A DNA stretch of 64,000 nucleotides from Nematostella vectensis (taxonomy: Eukaryota > Cnidaria > Anthozoa > Actiniaria > Edwardsiidae), in contig NC_064034.1 in NCBI RefSeq assembly GCF_932526225.1, positions 20,604,747 through 20,668,746 of the forward strand, written 5' to 3'. The notes under the pieces are model-generated. The model made no database searches. It was given only the letters and a program-made list of their open reading frames with translations, and was not told the DNA's origin. This document shows, piece after piece, positions 1-12,143 of the stretch. Position numbers and translations under genes: made by a program. Every line of letters begins with the position of its first letter. Positions within the stretch are counted from its first letter, which is position 1.

Positions 1-1299
1 ATGTTGAGCTCCTTTTCTCTAAGTTCACTGTTTTTGTCAGCTCTCTCTTTCAAAAACTCAATTGCATCTCCTCCCTTCCTTCTTTGTCACTTAGGTTTTA
101 CATCAACATCACCCTCTCTGAAATCTCTCTTCTTTGTCTGTGACAGCCTTTCCATAGCTGTCAGTCTGACATCCTCAGCTTTGGCTTTATCAGCCTTTTC
201 TTTCACCTGACGCTGACTATCCTCTGGTACTGTAGTTTCTTCCAGTTCAATAATCTGTTCGATCAATTGGTCCAGCTCACTGGGCTCATCTGGGGCGATA
301 CCTGATGCCCTCTCCTCGGCCCTCATCTGCTTTTTGTACTTCTTAATCAAGTTTCCCAAGTGATCCCTTACTGCTCTTGAGTCCACATTAAACATTGGAG
401 TGTCACACTTATTTAGAGTGTCAGCAAGGCTTTTCCACGCTTCCGTTCTCCCAGTTGAAGATTTTTTGAACTGGAAGGGGTTGGTAAACAGGACTTCCCT
501 ACAGTACATTATGTTGTGGGAGGTCGACCAGTACATGATCACATTGCAGTGTAAAAAAAATTGTTATTGCAACATGCACACCATTATATCCCTGATAGAA
601 TGTTTAAATATTGAATAAAAAGCCCTACAGCGAACTTGTGTGACTTTCCAAACACAATCAAATATGACTGAGAAAAATGAAAACAAAGTTTGCAAGACAA
701 TAAAGATAGATCTAAATACATAATTAAGCTTTTAATTAATGTGGGCCATGATGGTAAGATTTAGATAATTAAATAAAAGCAAAATAAAGTGTAAACTTTT
801 TTGTCCAAGCTATCAGTGTTGCACATGAGTGTTGACAACATGGATGCTTGAACCTTTTTTTACAGACATGTAAGAGATTATCCATGTGTATTACTTATAA
901 GTAATACATTACAAGACCAATGTATTCCATTTGTATGAAAATGAAATTATTGACAAATTGAATCAAGGTAAAACAACAAAATCAGAACCCAAAACATCAG
1001 TACATTCACGTATAAATAGAAGTTATTTTCCGATAAAATTAGTCTAATAAACCCGATAAAAAATTTACTTTACTTAAGTTAATTAAACTTTAAAATATCT
1101 TACTTATAAAAAAAGGATGGCTTTTCAAATGGGTATTTTACGCTCCGTTATGTAATAAGCTAAACAGTATAGCCTACGTTATTTAGAAATCCACGAGAAG
1201 TTATGACAGAAGAACGTAGAAAATACACTATAGATTCAAAGATAATGAGATGACATACTTTAAAGGTTTGTCCTTTGCATCTCGCACGTTTGATGCCAT
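1..1299 (-). CDS. Myb/SANT-like DNA-binding domain protein, 3' partial, with in-frame stop
   Basis: Two exons join in phase on the minus strand: 1299-1259 (ATG at 1299, begins MASNVRDAKDK, donor GTATGT) and 498 down to the left edge (acceptor ...ctgtag). The joined reading gives the pattern EVLFTNPFQFKKSS, then GRTEAWKSLADTLN and an alternative RDHLGNLIKKYKKQ helix, typical of the Myb/SANT-like domains found in many cnidarian and transposon-derived proteins. A Glu/Lys-rich helix follows. A TGA stops the frame at 87-89 after about 150 residues, but the same frame stays open beyond it to the window edge and reads QRRKGGDAIEFLKERADKN, the usual continuation of this family. So the stop is probably a CGA-to-TGA change, and the gene is a truncated allele or a recent pseudogene. 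Role by family: sequence-specific DNA binding in the nucleus; target unknown. Confidence 0.55.
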
Positions 1300-2816
1300 G
1301 GTTGAACACACCTGCTAAGAAAAAAAACGTTCATTTTTAATCAAAAATCGATTCCCTTGACTTCTGTAAAACCTCTACCTCTAGAAAAAGCAATAAACTT
1401 CACATACATAATAAAAAAATATTTGGAATACGCTTCCTTTCTATTAAAAGTATCGCTGAATACTCAGGTTTTCTACAGCACTTCAAAACTCGATTCGTCG
1501 CGTTCCCGCCAAGAAGAGAGAACTTCATGCGCATGCGCTGTTGGGCAAAATGTGAAAAAAACACTTCCGGTCGCGTCTTAGACCCGCCGCGTTCTCGGTT
1601 CTTAAAGTCCCTAACGACGGCTGAAGGAGTACGCGCGCGTTCCCATTTTCGCGCCATTCAATTTTCGACCAATCAGAGACGAGATGAGAAAGGACATACG
1701 GAAAACACAGGCATCCCATCGTGACCACGGAAACTTTATCGTATAGCGATACCACTTTTCTATGACAATGGGGCTCCGCTAAGGGGCTCCGCTAAAAAAT
1801 ATCCTTATACCTTTTTTTTTCTTTTCGATGTCATGACACACCAAGAACAGTATAATTAATTATTATCATAAAAAGTAAAACAAACAAAAAATTGCGCCCT
1901 CAGTGGGAATCGAACCCGGGTAGCTGCGGTCATAGACCAGTGTTCGCACCGCTAGACTAACGTGCCATCACTGAGTTGACCAGTAACTAAAGTTATTTTT
2001 ATTACTATTGGTATCGTAATGATCGAAAAGCTTTTTGCTAGCATGTCAAATTTCAGCATATTCTTTCCGGAAACAAAATAAAATATCCGCGATAATTGAT
2101 CACGCTACTTTTAGCTATTTTTATGCTATTAACATTCTAGACCAGCGAAAAATCGATATTGGATGAAGAAGCGGGGTCCATATGTTTGTTTGATATTTAG
2201 TTCAGTTGATTGGGAAGAATAGTGAAAAAATAATTTGTGGAAATCTATCCTCTTTTATTTTGTCCTTTGGACAGAGGCTCTTTTCTTATTACCCTGCGAC
2301 CATAGTCCCAGCTAACAGATCCTTATACTTTATGTTTCTCGGACTAAAGTCGCACTTTTACTAGTCGCTCTTCCAGCACAAATTCAAACAAACAACGCGA
2401 AAACCCAGAGACGCGAATCGGCAAGTACTAAAAGAACGAGAATTAAAAGCTTTGCTGGCATTTTAGTTGTTTTGTTTTCAAAATTACAACTTGAATTGGA
2501 CTGAACCGTAAAAGATCGATTGACGTCGGTGACGAAGGCGCATGCGCACGCTAAACCCACATGGAAGACTTTTTTGAAAATACAAGCTTATATATATATT
2601 TTACGGCTATACAGACAAATGATCATAGCGGTCACAGGTCGATGCCAAAGCCATTTTTATAGTACCGGAAGTTTACAGGATGACCTAAAGATTGCTGTGT
2701 TGCAAAAGCACAGAAAAGACCACAAATCGTTCCAATGATCATTCAATGATGGAGTGACATCGGAGTCCCCACAATAACTCGTATAACAATAATATACAGA
2801 TTTAGGCATTGCCTAA
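1300..2816. other. Intergenic, AT-rich, no gene seen
   Basis: I see no supported coding region here. The stretch next to the SANT gene start (about 1480-1700) is GC-richer and CpG-containing and could hold its promoter. A tRNA-like relic lies at 1894-1971. Two copies of ggggctccgcta at 1770-1795 resemble the ends of the miniature transposon at 2817-3660. Confidence 0.5.
1894..1971 (-). repeat. tRNA-like relic (tRNA pseudogene or SINE head)
   Basis: The minus strand carries a good B box (GGTTCGATTCC) and an A-box-like stretch (TTAGTCTAGCGG) at tRNA spacing. The T stem pairs at only three of five positions and the acceptor arms do not pair, so this is not a functional tRNA gene. Confidence 0.5.
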
Positions 2817-3660
2817 AAGCGGAGCTCCAAACAACCAAATCTTTGCTTCATTTTCGCTTAATAATTTTAGAAATTTTAAATATTTTTATATTTCTGTTTT
2901 TGACGATTTCAACGATCTCACAAATCACGCGCCCAATTTGTTAAACCCCCTTCCCCCCACATAACAACTTTAGCTGTCATACGATGTTTCGGCGTCAGGG
3001 TAGTTTTTCTTTTATTGACGTCATCAATGACGTCACGCATCACTTGACCACATCTTGGCAGCCCTCTTGACACATACATAACACCTACCAAGTTTGGTTG
3101 TTGTACATGTTTCTTTCACGAGATATGAATGTTTTCTACATCGATGACGTCACATATCACGTGACCATATCTGTGCACCCCCCTTGACACCAACATGACA
3201 CCTGCCAAGTTTGTTTTTGAAAAAATGTTTCTGTTAAGAAATATGAATGTTTTTGCTTTTCATCACCTTTTTTGCTTTTAGTGACGTCATCGATGACTCA
3301 CACAACACGTGACCATAGTGTTGCACCCCCCCCCCCCTTGACCCCCTTGACACCAACATGACACCTACCGAGATTGGTTGTGAAACAATGTTTCTTTCAA
3401 GGGATATAAATGTTTTTGCTTTTAATCACCTTTTTTGCGTTATGTGACGTCATCAATTACGTCACAGAACACGTGACCATATTGTTGCACCCCCCTTGAC
3501 ACCTACATGACATCTACCAAGTTTGGTTGTCATACAATGCTTTTTGGGGAAGGACGGACGGACAGACATCACGTCACCAAAACTCGAGTCCATGGGTTAC
3601 CGATATTTGTTACCTTTTTTTCCTTATATACCACTTTTTCTTAGGTTGGGAGCTCCGCTT
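2817..3660. mobile_element. Miniature inverted-repeat transposon with internal CRE/E-box repeats
   Basis: The element starts AAGCGGAGCTCC and ends GGAGCTCCGCTT, a 12-bp terminal inverted repeat. Between them are about four degenerate copies of a paragraph of roughly 120 bp. Each has a TGACGTCA-like (CRE) palindrome, a CACGTGACC motif (E box), a C-rich tract then CTTGACACC, and 'accaagtttggttgt'. There is no coding capacity, so it is non-autonomous. I could not settle the target-site duplication. Confidence 0.6.
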
Positions 3661-3751
3661 ATAACAATATAACAATAACCGAGTTAAAAATGGTGACCCT
3701 CCCCAAAAAGAAAAAGGGACTATTCTGTTGTCAGATTTATATCAGAACAAA

Positions 3752-3777
3752 CCCCCCCCCCCCCCCCCCCCCCCCCC
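3752..3777 (+). repeat. Poly-C run (26 C)
   Basis: Uninterrupted run of 26 C. Potential i-motif on this strand and G-quadruplex on the other; its length is also error-prone in sequencing. Confidence 0.9.
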
Positions 3778-3779
3778 GT

Positions 3780-6700
3780 TCCGGAAAAATTAGGTCCTCT
3801 TTGTCAAAAAAAAAAGCTCTTGTTATTTAGGGCAAAATTCGTGCAGCGGACCAGGAAATAGAAACAATATAGTCTCAACTACATCTTAGCATTTGTATGG
3901 TGGGTTTACTTGGAGAAATTTGTGTAATTGGCGCTAAGTCATTAATACAGTTTTCTTATGCGCTCTGAAAAAATGAAAAGCGTAACATTCTAAATCTAAT
4001 GATGAAAGTAAAATAGTGCTATCTATTCAATGTTTTTTTTGCTTAGTCTCAACCACATCTTAGTATTTGTATGTTTGATTTTCATGGACAATTTTGTGTA
4101 ATTGGCACTAAGCGCAGCCTGTGTTTGAAAGTCACAAAGGTATTTTTTCTTTGGCGCCACCAAGGTAAGACTGACTGTGGAGAAAGGGGAACCAAAAATA
4201 AGCAAAGAAAACACAACCCTCAAAATATGTTTCCCTTGACCAATTAAAACTTAGAAACAAACACAACCCCCCTAAAATACAAACTCCAAGCTCCTAGTTG
4301 GGGTATACCAAAAATACGCCAGTAAATAATGCTCAAAATATATCATAGTATTGTAATAGGACACTGTGAACACCCTTTCATTTGGATGAAGAGGATTTCT
4401 TCATCTCCCAGAGGACAGGGACCTGGGCTGCCTAAAGTTATTTAAAATCATACTCAAGAGAAGTGATTTAGAAGAAAATGAAATAGATTTCCATATCAAA
4501 CCGACTCTGAATCGTCTTTTTTATATGACTGAGTTCCGCTTGCTGTGCCTAGAGCCATCTGTCCTTTGTTCCTGTGGTGATCAATACAAAACAACTTTAG
4601 CCAGGATTATCAGATAGTCTTGGCGAATAATATGGCTGTTTTAAAAGACGCATAGTTAGAGGAAGTTCGCCCCACTCCATATTCTGTTACGCGTCTGAAA
4701 ATCAGGTTAGGCGAACGAGCCATATTGTTTTTGCGAAGAAACATTGCTACTAGCAGTCGGCGGAAGTATTCAGGCAGGTAAGACAGCTAGCAAAAAAACA
4801 GTATCTTTTATTATCTCCTGTAAACTCATAGTCTTTCCCTTCGCGGTGCTCCCATCGCGTTCGTTCTTAGAGCCGCTGCTCATTTGAGACCTAAGCGCAA
4901 CGGTACCCGACAGTAAACAAGGAACCGTCCCTTTATATCTGACGGGCCGGGAACGAATATCCCCCAAAAATCATCCAGCTATATGTAAGAGAAAAAAAGA
5001 CGAATATAATCAACTCAACATTCCAGAGAAAAGAATAAACCAACTGTTTAAGGAAAAAATATCGAACGGGATAAAATGTTACCTCCATCCCAGAAATCAA
5101 ATAGTCTGTTCGGTATTACTTCAATTATATTTTGGAACTAAACCTCACTTTTTTTGTCACAAGAAAGACATTCGTTTATACGTTAAAAAAACTGATCCGT
5201 TTTCTAGTTTTATTATTATAAGTTGTTATTTTTTTCTACATTTATTCTATACTCACGGTTCTAAGATAATATCTTGTTGTTTTATAGTTTTTGTATGTGT
5301 GTGTTTGGGTGGAGGAAAGGGGTCGAACTACATGAATGATCTTCCCATTGATATTTCATAGAATTTTGTATTATACCATAATTATTGCTATTAGACAATA
5401 TTTATAAAATAACAAAAAATTCACTTGCTCTAGCGATTATTAGTCATCTTTTACTCTGATATGCGAAAATGAGAACGGTGTGAAAAACCACTAACCGCCT
5501 TTGATATACTGAACTCACACTAGGGGACACTTGACAAAACACTTAGCGATATAGTCCAGTTCCGGCGGTCGACCCCGACTTTTATGAAGCGAAAAACAAG
5601 TCCCGTTGAGAAGGAGAACAGTTACTCAAGATGGACTGAACTTTAGATAAGAAAAAACTTGTTGTACATCATTTTAACCAATATGCCGGATAAGGAACGG
5701 TTGAGAAAGAACCGTTTTCTTTTGTACTATTTAGATCTAGCTCCATCCATCCAATAGTGGGAAATCATGATTCAGACTATTGAACTTAGTTATTCTTTAT
5801 AATTCAAAATCTAAATGCAGCTGCTGGTGGGTGTCGAATCGTCTGGAAAAAGCTCAGGAATACGCAGAAAATCCAGTCCAATTTGTGTCAAATGATTTTG
5901 ATGATATTGATATTCAACATTATACCGAACACTAATATAGAAGGACTGAATTTGAGTTTTTGACGCTCGTATGCCGTAGCCGGCTCTCATGGGTTCATTC
6001 GAGAATTACTGTTTTCGGGGTATTGGTATTCCTTCTCTCTTTTTTTTTTTTTTTTTTGCGAATTTTCGAATTCTCCTGAGTGGGATAGTAGGCAAACGCT
6101 CAAATAAATAATTATTCATTTTATGGAATACACTTTGTGTTTCATCAGCAGGAAAAGATCTTCTTTGGTATTCACATTTTCTTTTTAGCTGTTTAACGAA
6201 TGTTTCACGACGGGTGGAAATTCTTTTTTTCGGAAAATTTAGTTTTAAAATCATCAACTTAAAAATATTTCGACTATAACCGTTTCGTGAGTTAGCTTAG
6301 AATCACAGGGGGGGGGGGGGGTTGTTTGCAGCTCTTCCCCGCCTCCCGCAACGACGGAAAGTTCACTTCCGGGTTGCAATAGACGTGCTATTTGTAGAGA
6401 AAACTATAAAGCGTGCTATTTGTAGAGAAAACTATAAAGCGTAAGCGAATTAGATTAAAAAAAACAAGGCATTCGAGATCACTCTGTTATGTCTTGAATC
6501 TACAAGTTAAACCTTTTTGTAGCCACATCCCATAATGAACGTCCCGTGGAGATACTGCAATGGCATAAAAATAATCCCTTTTTGTTCCTTCGGGGGTGGT
6601 CTGATTTTTTTTATGAGAAAACTCATTCCCTCCCCAACCCTCCCCCCTCACCCGGAAAAATCCTGGTTACGGACCTTTACCTGGATTTTTTTCGAGCCCG

Positions 6701-7324
6701 AAGATAAAGGCTTTGAGAGAAGCACTCGAAAAAGTTTATTGGGTTTTTACCTGGTGACATTAGAGCTACTGCTTATTTCACTTCAAATAAAGTCACCCCT
6801 GACCCCGATTAGGAACTGAGAACAAACCAATTAGGAACTGAGAACAAACCAATTAGAAACTGAGAACAAACCAATTAGAAACTGAGAACAAACCAATTAG
6901 AAACTGAGAACAAATAAATAAGGAACTATGATCACTGCGGTACTCTATCAACCTAAACTGCTTCTATGCTCTTGTGGAATTTGCTCATTTCCATATTTGG
7001 CGGTGGAGGCAAAATATATTGGGGGAGGGGGGGGAACAAATTTAGTTTGTCTTCCAAGAAAATTATTTGCAAATTATTGGGGTGGTGCCATAAGTTTGCA
7101 ACCTTATTAAACAGTTTAATTTTCATATAAGATGTAGTTTTGATGCAAATGTGAACATTTTTATTATGAGCAATTAAGCGCGCTAGAAGTAAATAAGTTA
7201 TCATCATAATCATTATCATTATTAACAGACATTTTTTTGCAGGGTCCGACGACTAAAGAGGGAAAAACTTACAAGAAGTTCGCGTAATTTGAGTCCTGTG
7301 AATCAAAGTGGGTAAAATATAACC
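3780..7324. other. Intergenic, no supported gene; two small tandem repeats
   Basis: No reading frame here shows domain content or splice-supported continuation. Two local repeats stand out. A 28-bp unit (cgtgctatttgtagagaaaa...) is duplicated at 6384-6439. A 22-bp unit (ttaggaactgagaacaaacc) is present in about five copies at 6809-6925. A run of 12 G lies near 6308. Confidence 0.5.
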
Positions 7325-8884
7325 ATGATAAACTGCACCGTAAGCTATTACAAGTTGGACAACACTGCGCACTGGGTAGCATACGTTGGTCTGAATTCCG
7401 TCACGGCGGCGATGTCAGTGGTGTTTAACACCATCATCATCATCACCATCGCGAAGAGTGAGACACTACGAACGCCTTCATACATACTTCTTGCCAACGC
7501 CTGCCTAACAGACCTCGGCACTGGACTTGTGTCCCAGCCTATATCAATAGTGGGCGTGATAAAAGCCTCGTGGTTCAACGTAAGCTGCCTCGATCTGAAA
7601 CGGCAATTCAGCGCCGCACCCATCGCGAATTTCCTTTTCGGCGTTGCTTCGCTCGCTACATCAGCAGCCATCAGTATCGATCGGTTTTTAGCGATTTATT
7701 TGAAGAACTCGTACCTTTTTGTTGTAACAAAGAAAAGAGTTTTTGCAACCATAGCTGCCATATGGCTTTATTCCCTGGTCACGCTCACCTACGACAATAA
7801 AAATTTATTACCCTTATATTGCATCCTTATGGCTACGATCATTGTGAGTTTAGTGGTAGTTTGTGTGAGCTACGGAAAATGTTTCACGGCCATACGAAAA
7901 CACAAGCAGAGAATTGCAGACACGAGTAATGCCGCAACAGAAGCTGCGGATTTGGCCAAGTACCGCCATGCCATGATCACGATGGTTTTAACGGCAGCGA
8001 TCCTGTTTGGAGTCTTTTTCCAACACCTGGGCGTAACGACAGTATATACCATCCTGAAGAAAGGGAAGACAGAGATCTTGACGTCTCTTTACGAGTTGGA
8101 GGTGTACCGGCTATCTGAGACTATAGTATACTTGAACGCCGTCATCAACCCACTCTTGTATCTATTCAGATTAAGAGATATCAGTGCTGCGTGTAGAAGA
8201 GTGATCAAATCTTTGCCTTGTTCTGCTTGCTTTTTGAAACCCACCAACGCCAACCCCGAGACTGCGATGTCGGGTACGTCTAAACAATCTAACCAAACGA
8301 CTTCACTGAAACCCGGAACGTCTAAGCCATCCCAGCAACCGGCTTCACCGATACCCGGCACATGTGAACAACCACACCAAACGGCTTTACCGATACCCGG
8401 CACATGTGAACAACCACACCAAACGGCTTTACCGATAACCGGCACATGTGAACAACCACACCAAACGGCTTTACCGATACCCGGCACATGTGAACAATCA
8501 CACCAAACGGCTTTACCGATAACCGGCACATGTGAACAACCACACCAAACGGCTTCACCGATAACCGGCACATGTGAACAACCACACCAAACGGCTTCAC
8601 CGATACCCAGCACGTTTGTACGACCATACCAAACGGCTTCACCGATACCCGGCACATGTGAACAACGACACCAAACGGTTTCACCGATAACCGGCACGTT
8701 TGTACGACCACACCAAACGGCTTCACCGATACCCGGCACGTTTGTGCGATCACACCAAACGGCTTCACCGATACTCGGCACGTGTTTACAAACACACATA
8801 ACGGCTTCACCGATACCCGGCACATGTGAGCAACCAAGCCGAACAGCCTCACCGATACCCGGCACATCTAAACCACCACATTAA
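7325..8884 (+). CDS. Rhodopsin-family (class A) GPCR with long repeat-rich C-terminal tail
   Basis: Single-exon gene of 519 aa. Residues 1-310 form a seven-helix receptor: TM1 about 20-42, TM2 with LANACLTDL (Asn/Asp of helix 2), TM3 ending ISIDRFLAIYL (DRF in place of DRY), a short TM4, a compressed second extracellular loop with one Cys, TM5, TM6 about 218-242, and TM7 with NAVINPLLYLFR (the NPxxY signature). An N-glycosylation site (NCT) sits at residue 3, and there is no signal peptide. From about residue 316 the cytoplasmic tail is fifteen 14-residue repeats of the type PGTCEQPHQTASPI, rich in Thr, Ser and Pro. The intronless structure and degenerate DRY/NPxxY are common in large cnidarian class-A receptor expansions. 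The ligand cannot be inferred. Start chosen because ATG at 7325 (context accATGa) opens the helix-bearing frame. Confidence 0.85.
   Translation: MINCTVSYYKLDNTAHWVAYVGLNSVTAAMSVVFNTIIIITIAKSETLRTPSYILLANACLTDLGTGLVSQPISIVGVIKASWFNVSCLDLKRQFSAAPIANFLFGVASLATSAAISIDRFLAIYLKNSYLFVVTKKRVFATIAAIWLYSLVTLTYDNKNLLPLYCILMATIIVSLVVVCVSYGKCFTAIRKHKQRIADTSNAATEAADLAKYRHAMITMVLTAAILFGVFFQHLGVTTVYTILKKGKTEILTSLYELEVYRLSETIVYLNAVINPLLYLFRLRDISAACRRVIKSLPCSACFLKPTNANPETAMSGTSKQSNQTTSLKPGTSKPSQQPASPIPGTCEQPHQTALPIPGTCEQPHQTALPITGTCEQPHQTALPIPGTCEQSHQTALPITGTCEQPHQTASPITGTCEQPHQTASPIPSTFVRPYQTASPIPGTCEQRHQTVSPITGTFVRPHQTASPIPGTFVRSHQTASPILGTCLQTHITASPIPGTCEQPSRTASPIPGTSKPPH
8270..8881 (+). repeat. Coding minisatellite, 42-bp unit x about 15
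   Basis: In-frame tandem array encoding the GPCR tail. Units vary mainly at three places: TCEQP versus TFVRP versus TSKP, the first residue P/T/L, and ALPI versus ASPI. Because 42 is a multiple of three, two minus-strand frames also stay open across it; these are by-products. Confidence 0.9.
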
Positions 8885-8983
8885 ACTTCTACATCGATAC
8901 CCGTATCATCTATCCCATGAATTGCAACATGGAAGGATTGACAAACATCACACACAACATGATAAAATGAGACATTACGCCCA

Positions 8984-10062
8984 ACTAAGGGGAATTGAGA
9001 CAGGGGGAGTAAAAACACCCGAAAAGAATACGGTTGGGACCAGGGCATCACATATAACATAGGGGGAGGGAGACAGGGGGAGTAAAAACACCCGAAAAGA
9101 ATACGGTTGGGACCAGGGCATCACATATAACTTAGGGGGAGGGAGACAGGGGGAGTAAAAACACTCGAAAAGAATACGGTTGGGACCAGGGCATCACATA
9201 TAACTTAGGGGGAGGGAGACAGGGGAAGTGAAAACACTCGAAAAGAATACCGTTGGGACCAGGGCATCACATATAACTTAGGGGGAGGGAGACAGGGGGA
9301 GTAAAAACACTCGAAAAGAATACGGTTGGGACCAGGGCATCACATATAACATAGGGGGAGGGAGACAGGGGGAGTAAAAACACCCGAAAAGAATACGGTT
9401 GGGACCAGGGCATCACATATAACATAGGGGGAGGGAGACAGGGGGAGTAAAAACACTCGAAAAGAATACGGTTGGGACCAGGGCATCACATATAACATAG
9501 GGGGAGGGAGACCGGGGGAGTAAAAACACTCGAAAGGAATACGGTTGGGACCAGGGCATCACATATAACTTAGGGGGAGGGAGACAGGGGGAGTAAAAAC
9601 ACTCGAAAAGAATACGGTTGAGACCAGGGCATCACATATAACATAGGGGGAGGGAGACAGGGGGAGTAAAAACACTCGAAAAGAATACGGTTGGGACCAG
9701 GGCATCGCATATAACATAGGGGGAGGGAGACAGGGGAAGTGAAAACACTCGAAAAGAATACGGTTGAGACCAGGGCATCACATATAACATAGGGGAGGGA
9801 GACAGGGGGAGTAAAAACACTCGAAAAGAATACGGTTGGGACCAGGGCATCACATATAACTTAGGGGAAGGGAGACAGGGGGAGGTAAAACACTCGAAAG
9901 AAATACGGTTGGGACCAGGGCATCACATATAACTTAGGGGGAGGGAGACAGGGGGAGTAAAAACACTCGAAAGAAATACGGTTGGGACCAGGGCATCGCA
10001 TATAACATAGGGGGAGGGAGACAGGGGGAGGTAAAACACTCGAAAAGAATACGGTTGGGACC
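8984..10062. repeat. G-rich minisatellite, 73-bp unit x about 14-15
   Basis: Head-to-tail copies of a 73-bp unit (gggggagggagacaggggga..., then tacggttgggaccagggcat). It starts about 100 bp after the GPCR stop codon. Copies differ by few substitutions, and the unit is not a multiple of three. The G-rich strand has several runs of four or five G. Confidence 0.9.
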
Positions 10063-11332
10063 CAATCACTTCCATCCATCCATTTCACTTAGATTTGCTT
10101 TGGGTATTGATATTGAACCAGGCATTTGAGTGTAAGTACAGGATTTTATGAAAAAGGGTACGTTGTTCTGGGGAAGGGAATTTGGGATGTAGGGGGGCTA
10201 AGGCTCAGGCGCGTACACAGGGGGGTGCGCAGGGTGCGCGCTCACCCCCCTTGGCGGCCAAAAAGCGGTTAATTTCTTATTATGGAATCTTCAAATACTA
10301 TACCTTTATTAATCTATATGCTTTTATTAATCTATATGAATTATATTATACTCTGCTTGCATCAGAAAGTGTAAAAAGAAACTTGTACACCACGTATATT
10401 AATAAAACAATATACTTTATTTGGTAGTTTTAATATTTATACACGTGTTTCAGAAGGTTGAGAATCAAAATGTATCATGGGTAACTGGGTATCATGGTAT
10501 TAAAATGTATGATGGGTAACTGGGAAAAATGGTAAATTGTTGTTTAAGGTTAGTTTTGAACTGAATAGCCTAACCTAGTCAGCGGTATTCAGGCTTTCCA
10601 CAGTGCTTCATCTTCAATCTCTCGTCGCTATGCTAATGTTATCACAAATTGATGCTTGGGATTTTTTTTTTCCAAAAATACAGCTATTAGCATATTGGGA
10701 GAGTGCCCTAGAACATTACTAAGTCTATTAGTGCATAACTGCGTGCTGTGCTTATGGATGTTTGCGAGCTAAGGTGGATTCATGGGTTTTTTTCTGTCTG
10801 CAAAAAATTTTTTCACTGCTATTCTAGGTCTGTATCGATTTGTTTGGGTTTGAGGTGACAAGACTTTTGTCTGACCAACCGTAGTGAGAGGCGTGTTGGC
10901 TGGTCATTCCATGCCGAAATGGACCCGGAGGATCATAATGAAGGTATCTATTTGTTTTTTTTCCCTTGTGTGGTATGTTTATTTGTCATTTATGTGTTTT
11001 TTGGGGGTTGTGGATATTTCTTATGGCCGGTTGAGGGGGTTATCTACACTGGTTTGCACGTTTATTTGAAACGCACAAAAGCAAAACACACTGCCTGGTA
11101 TAAGCATGCTTGTAGCCAAAACAACCGTCTAAACCAATCGATGGCTTTTGTTTTCGCTGTCGCGTCAAGGCCATTTTACTGCACACAGCAAGGAAACTGA
11201 TTGATCAAGGTCGTATGATTGACTACGCGATACTCCCAGACAATATATATTTAAAGTCTGGGTGGTGGCGCATCAACGAATTTGCCTATTAATAAGAAAG
11301 CTTCAGTGGATTGGCGATAGAAGGAGCAGGGT
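10063..11332. other. Intergenic, no gene; possible transposon end near 10200-10260
   Basis: Nothing coding is supported. The stretch at 10207-10256 (caggcgcgtacacaggggggtg... to ...cacccccctt) resembles the end of a terminal-inverted-repeat DNA transposon by base composition only, without a matching partner in view. Confidence 0.4.
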
Positions 11333-11342
11333 TCAAAACGTT

Positions 11343-11826
11343 TTTTACCACTGGTGACAACCACTGGTGACAACCACTCGTGACAACCACTCATGACAAA
11401 CACTCGTGACAACCACTCGTCACAACCACTGGTGACAAAACCACTGGTGACAACCACTCGTGACAACCACTGGTGACAAAACCACTTGTGACAACCACTC
11501 GTGACAAAACCACTGGTGACAACCACTCGTGACAACCACTCGTGACAACCACTCGTGACAACCACTCATGACAACCACTCATGACAACAACTCGTGACAA
11601 CCACTCGTGACAACCACTGGTGACAACCACTCATGACAACCACTCGTGACAACCACTCATGACAACCACTCGTGACAACCACTCGTGACAACCACTCATG
11701 ACAACCACTGGTGACAAACACTCGTGACAACCAATCGTGACAACCACTCATGACAACCACTCGTGACAAAACCACTGGTGACAAACACTTGTAAAAAACA
11801 CTCGTGACAACCACTCGTGAAGAACA
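11343..11826 (+). repeat. 13-bp tandem array, left arm
   Basis: About 35 copies of a 13-bp unit TGACAACCACTCG, with CTGG and CATG variants and occasional 14-bp units. Complementary to the array at 16034-16370. The same string (ccactcgtgacaa) occurs inside the 144-bp units, so the short array probably grew from it. Confidence 0.9.
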
Positions 11827-12143
11827 CAAGCGTCTTGAAAACTTTTCGTAACAATAATTAACGTTGATAAGTTACAGCCAAATTTGTTTTTGCGCGACCA
11901 CGGTGAATCCAAAATCCTTATCTCGTTTGGGAATAGCGCGTAGTCCGACAAAAGCTTTGGGGGCGGTTTTTCTGGTTTTGATTTTTTGGTTTGGTTGACT
12001 AACGCGCAAATTATGGATTCTAGAAGGTCGCGCAACAACAAATTTGGCTATAAGAGGCCATTAAAAAAGAAAGAAAAATACGTACAATTTAACTCAACGC
12101 TTGATCATAAATTCGAAGTGTAATAGAGACATTGTTCGGGTGT

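Noticed and set aside
1894-1971. Functional tRNA gene
   Set aside because: B box is good but acceptor and T stems do not pair; the same reasoning excludes the SINE head at about 34170-34240.
4770-4967. Minus-strand 65-codon frame with MSSGSKNERDGSTAKGK
   Set aside because: Slightly coding-like composition but no splice-supported continuation or recognisable domain.
8089-8867. Minus-strand frames opposite the GPCR tail
   Set aside because: By-products of the 42-bp repeat; the plus-strand frame is continuous with a real receptor.
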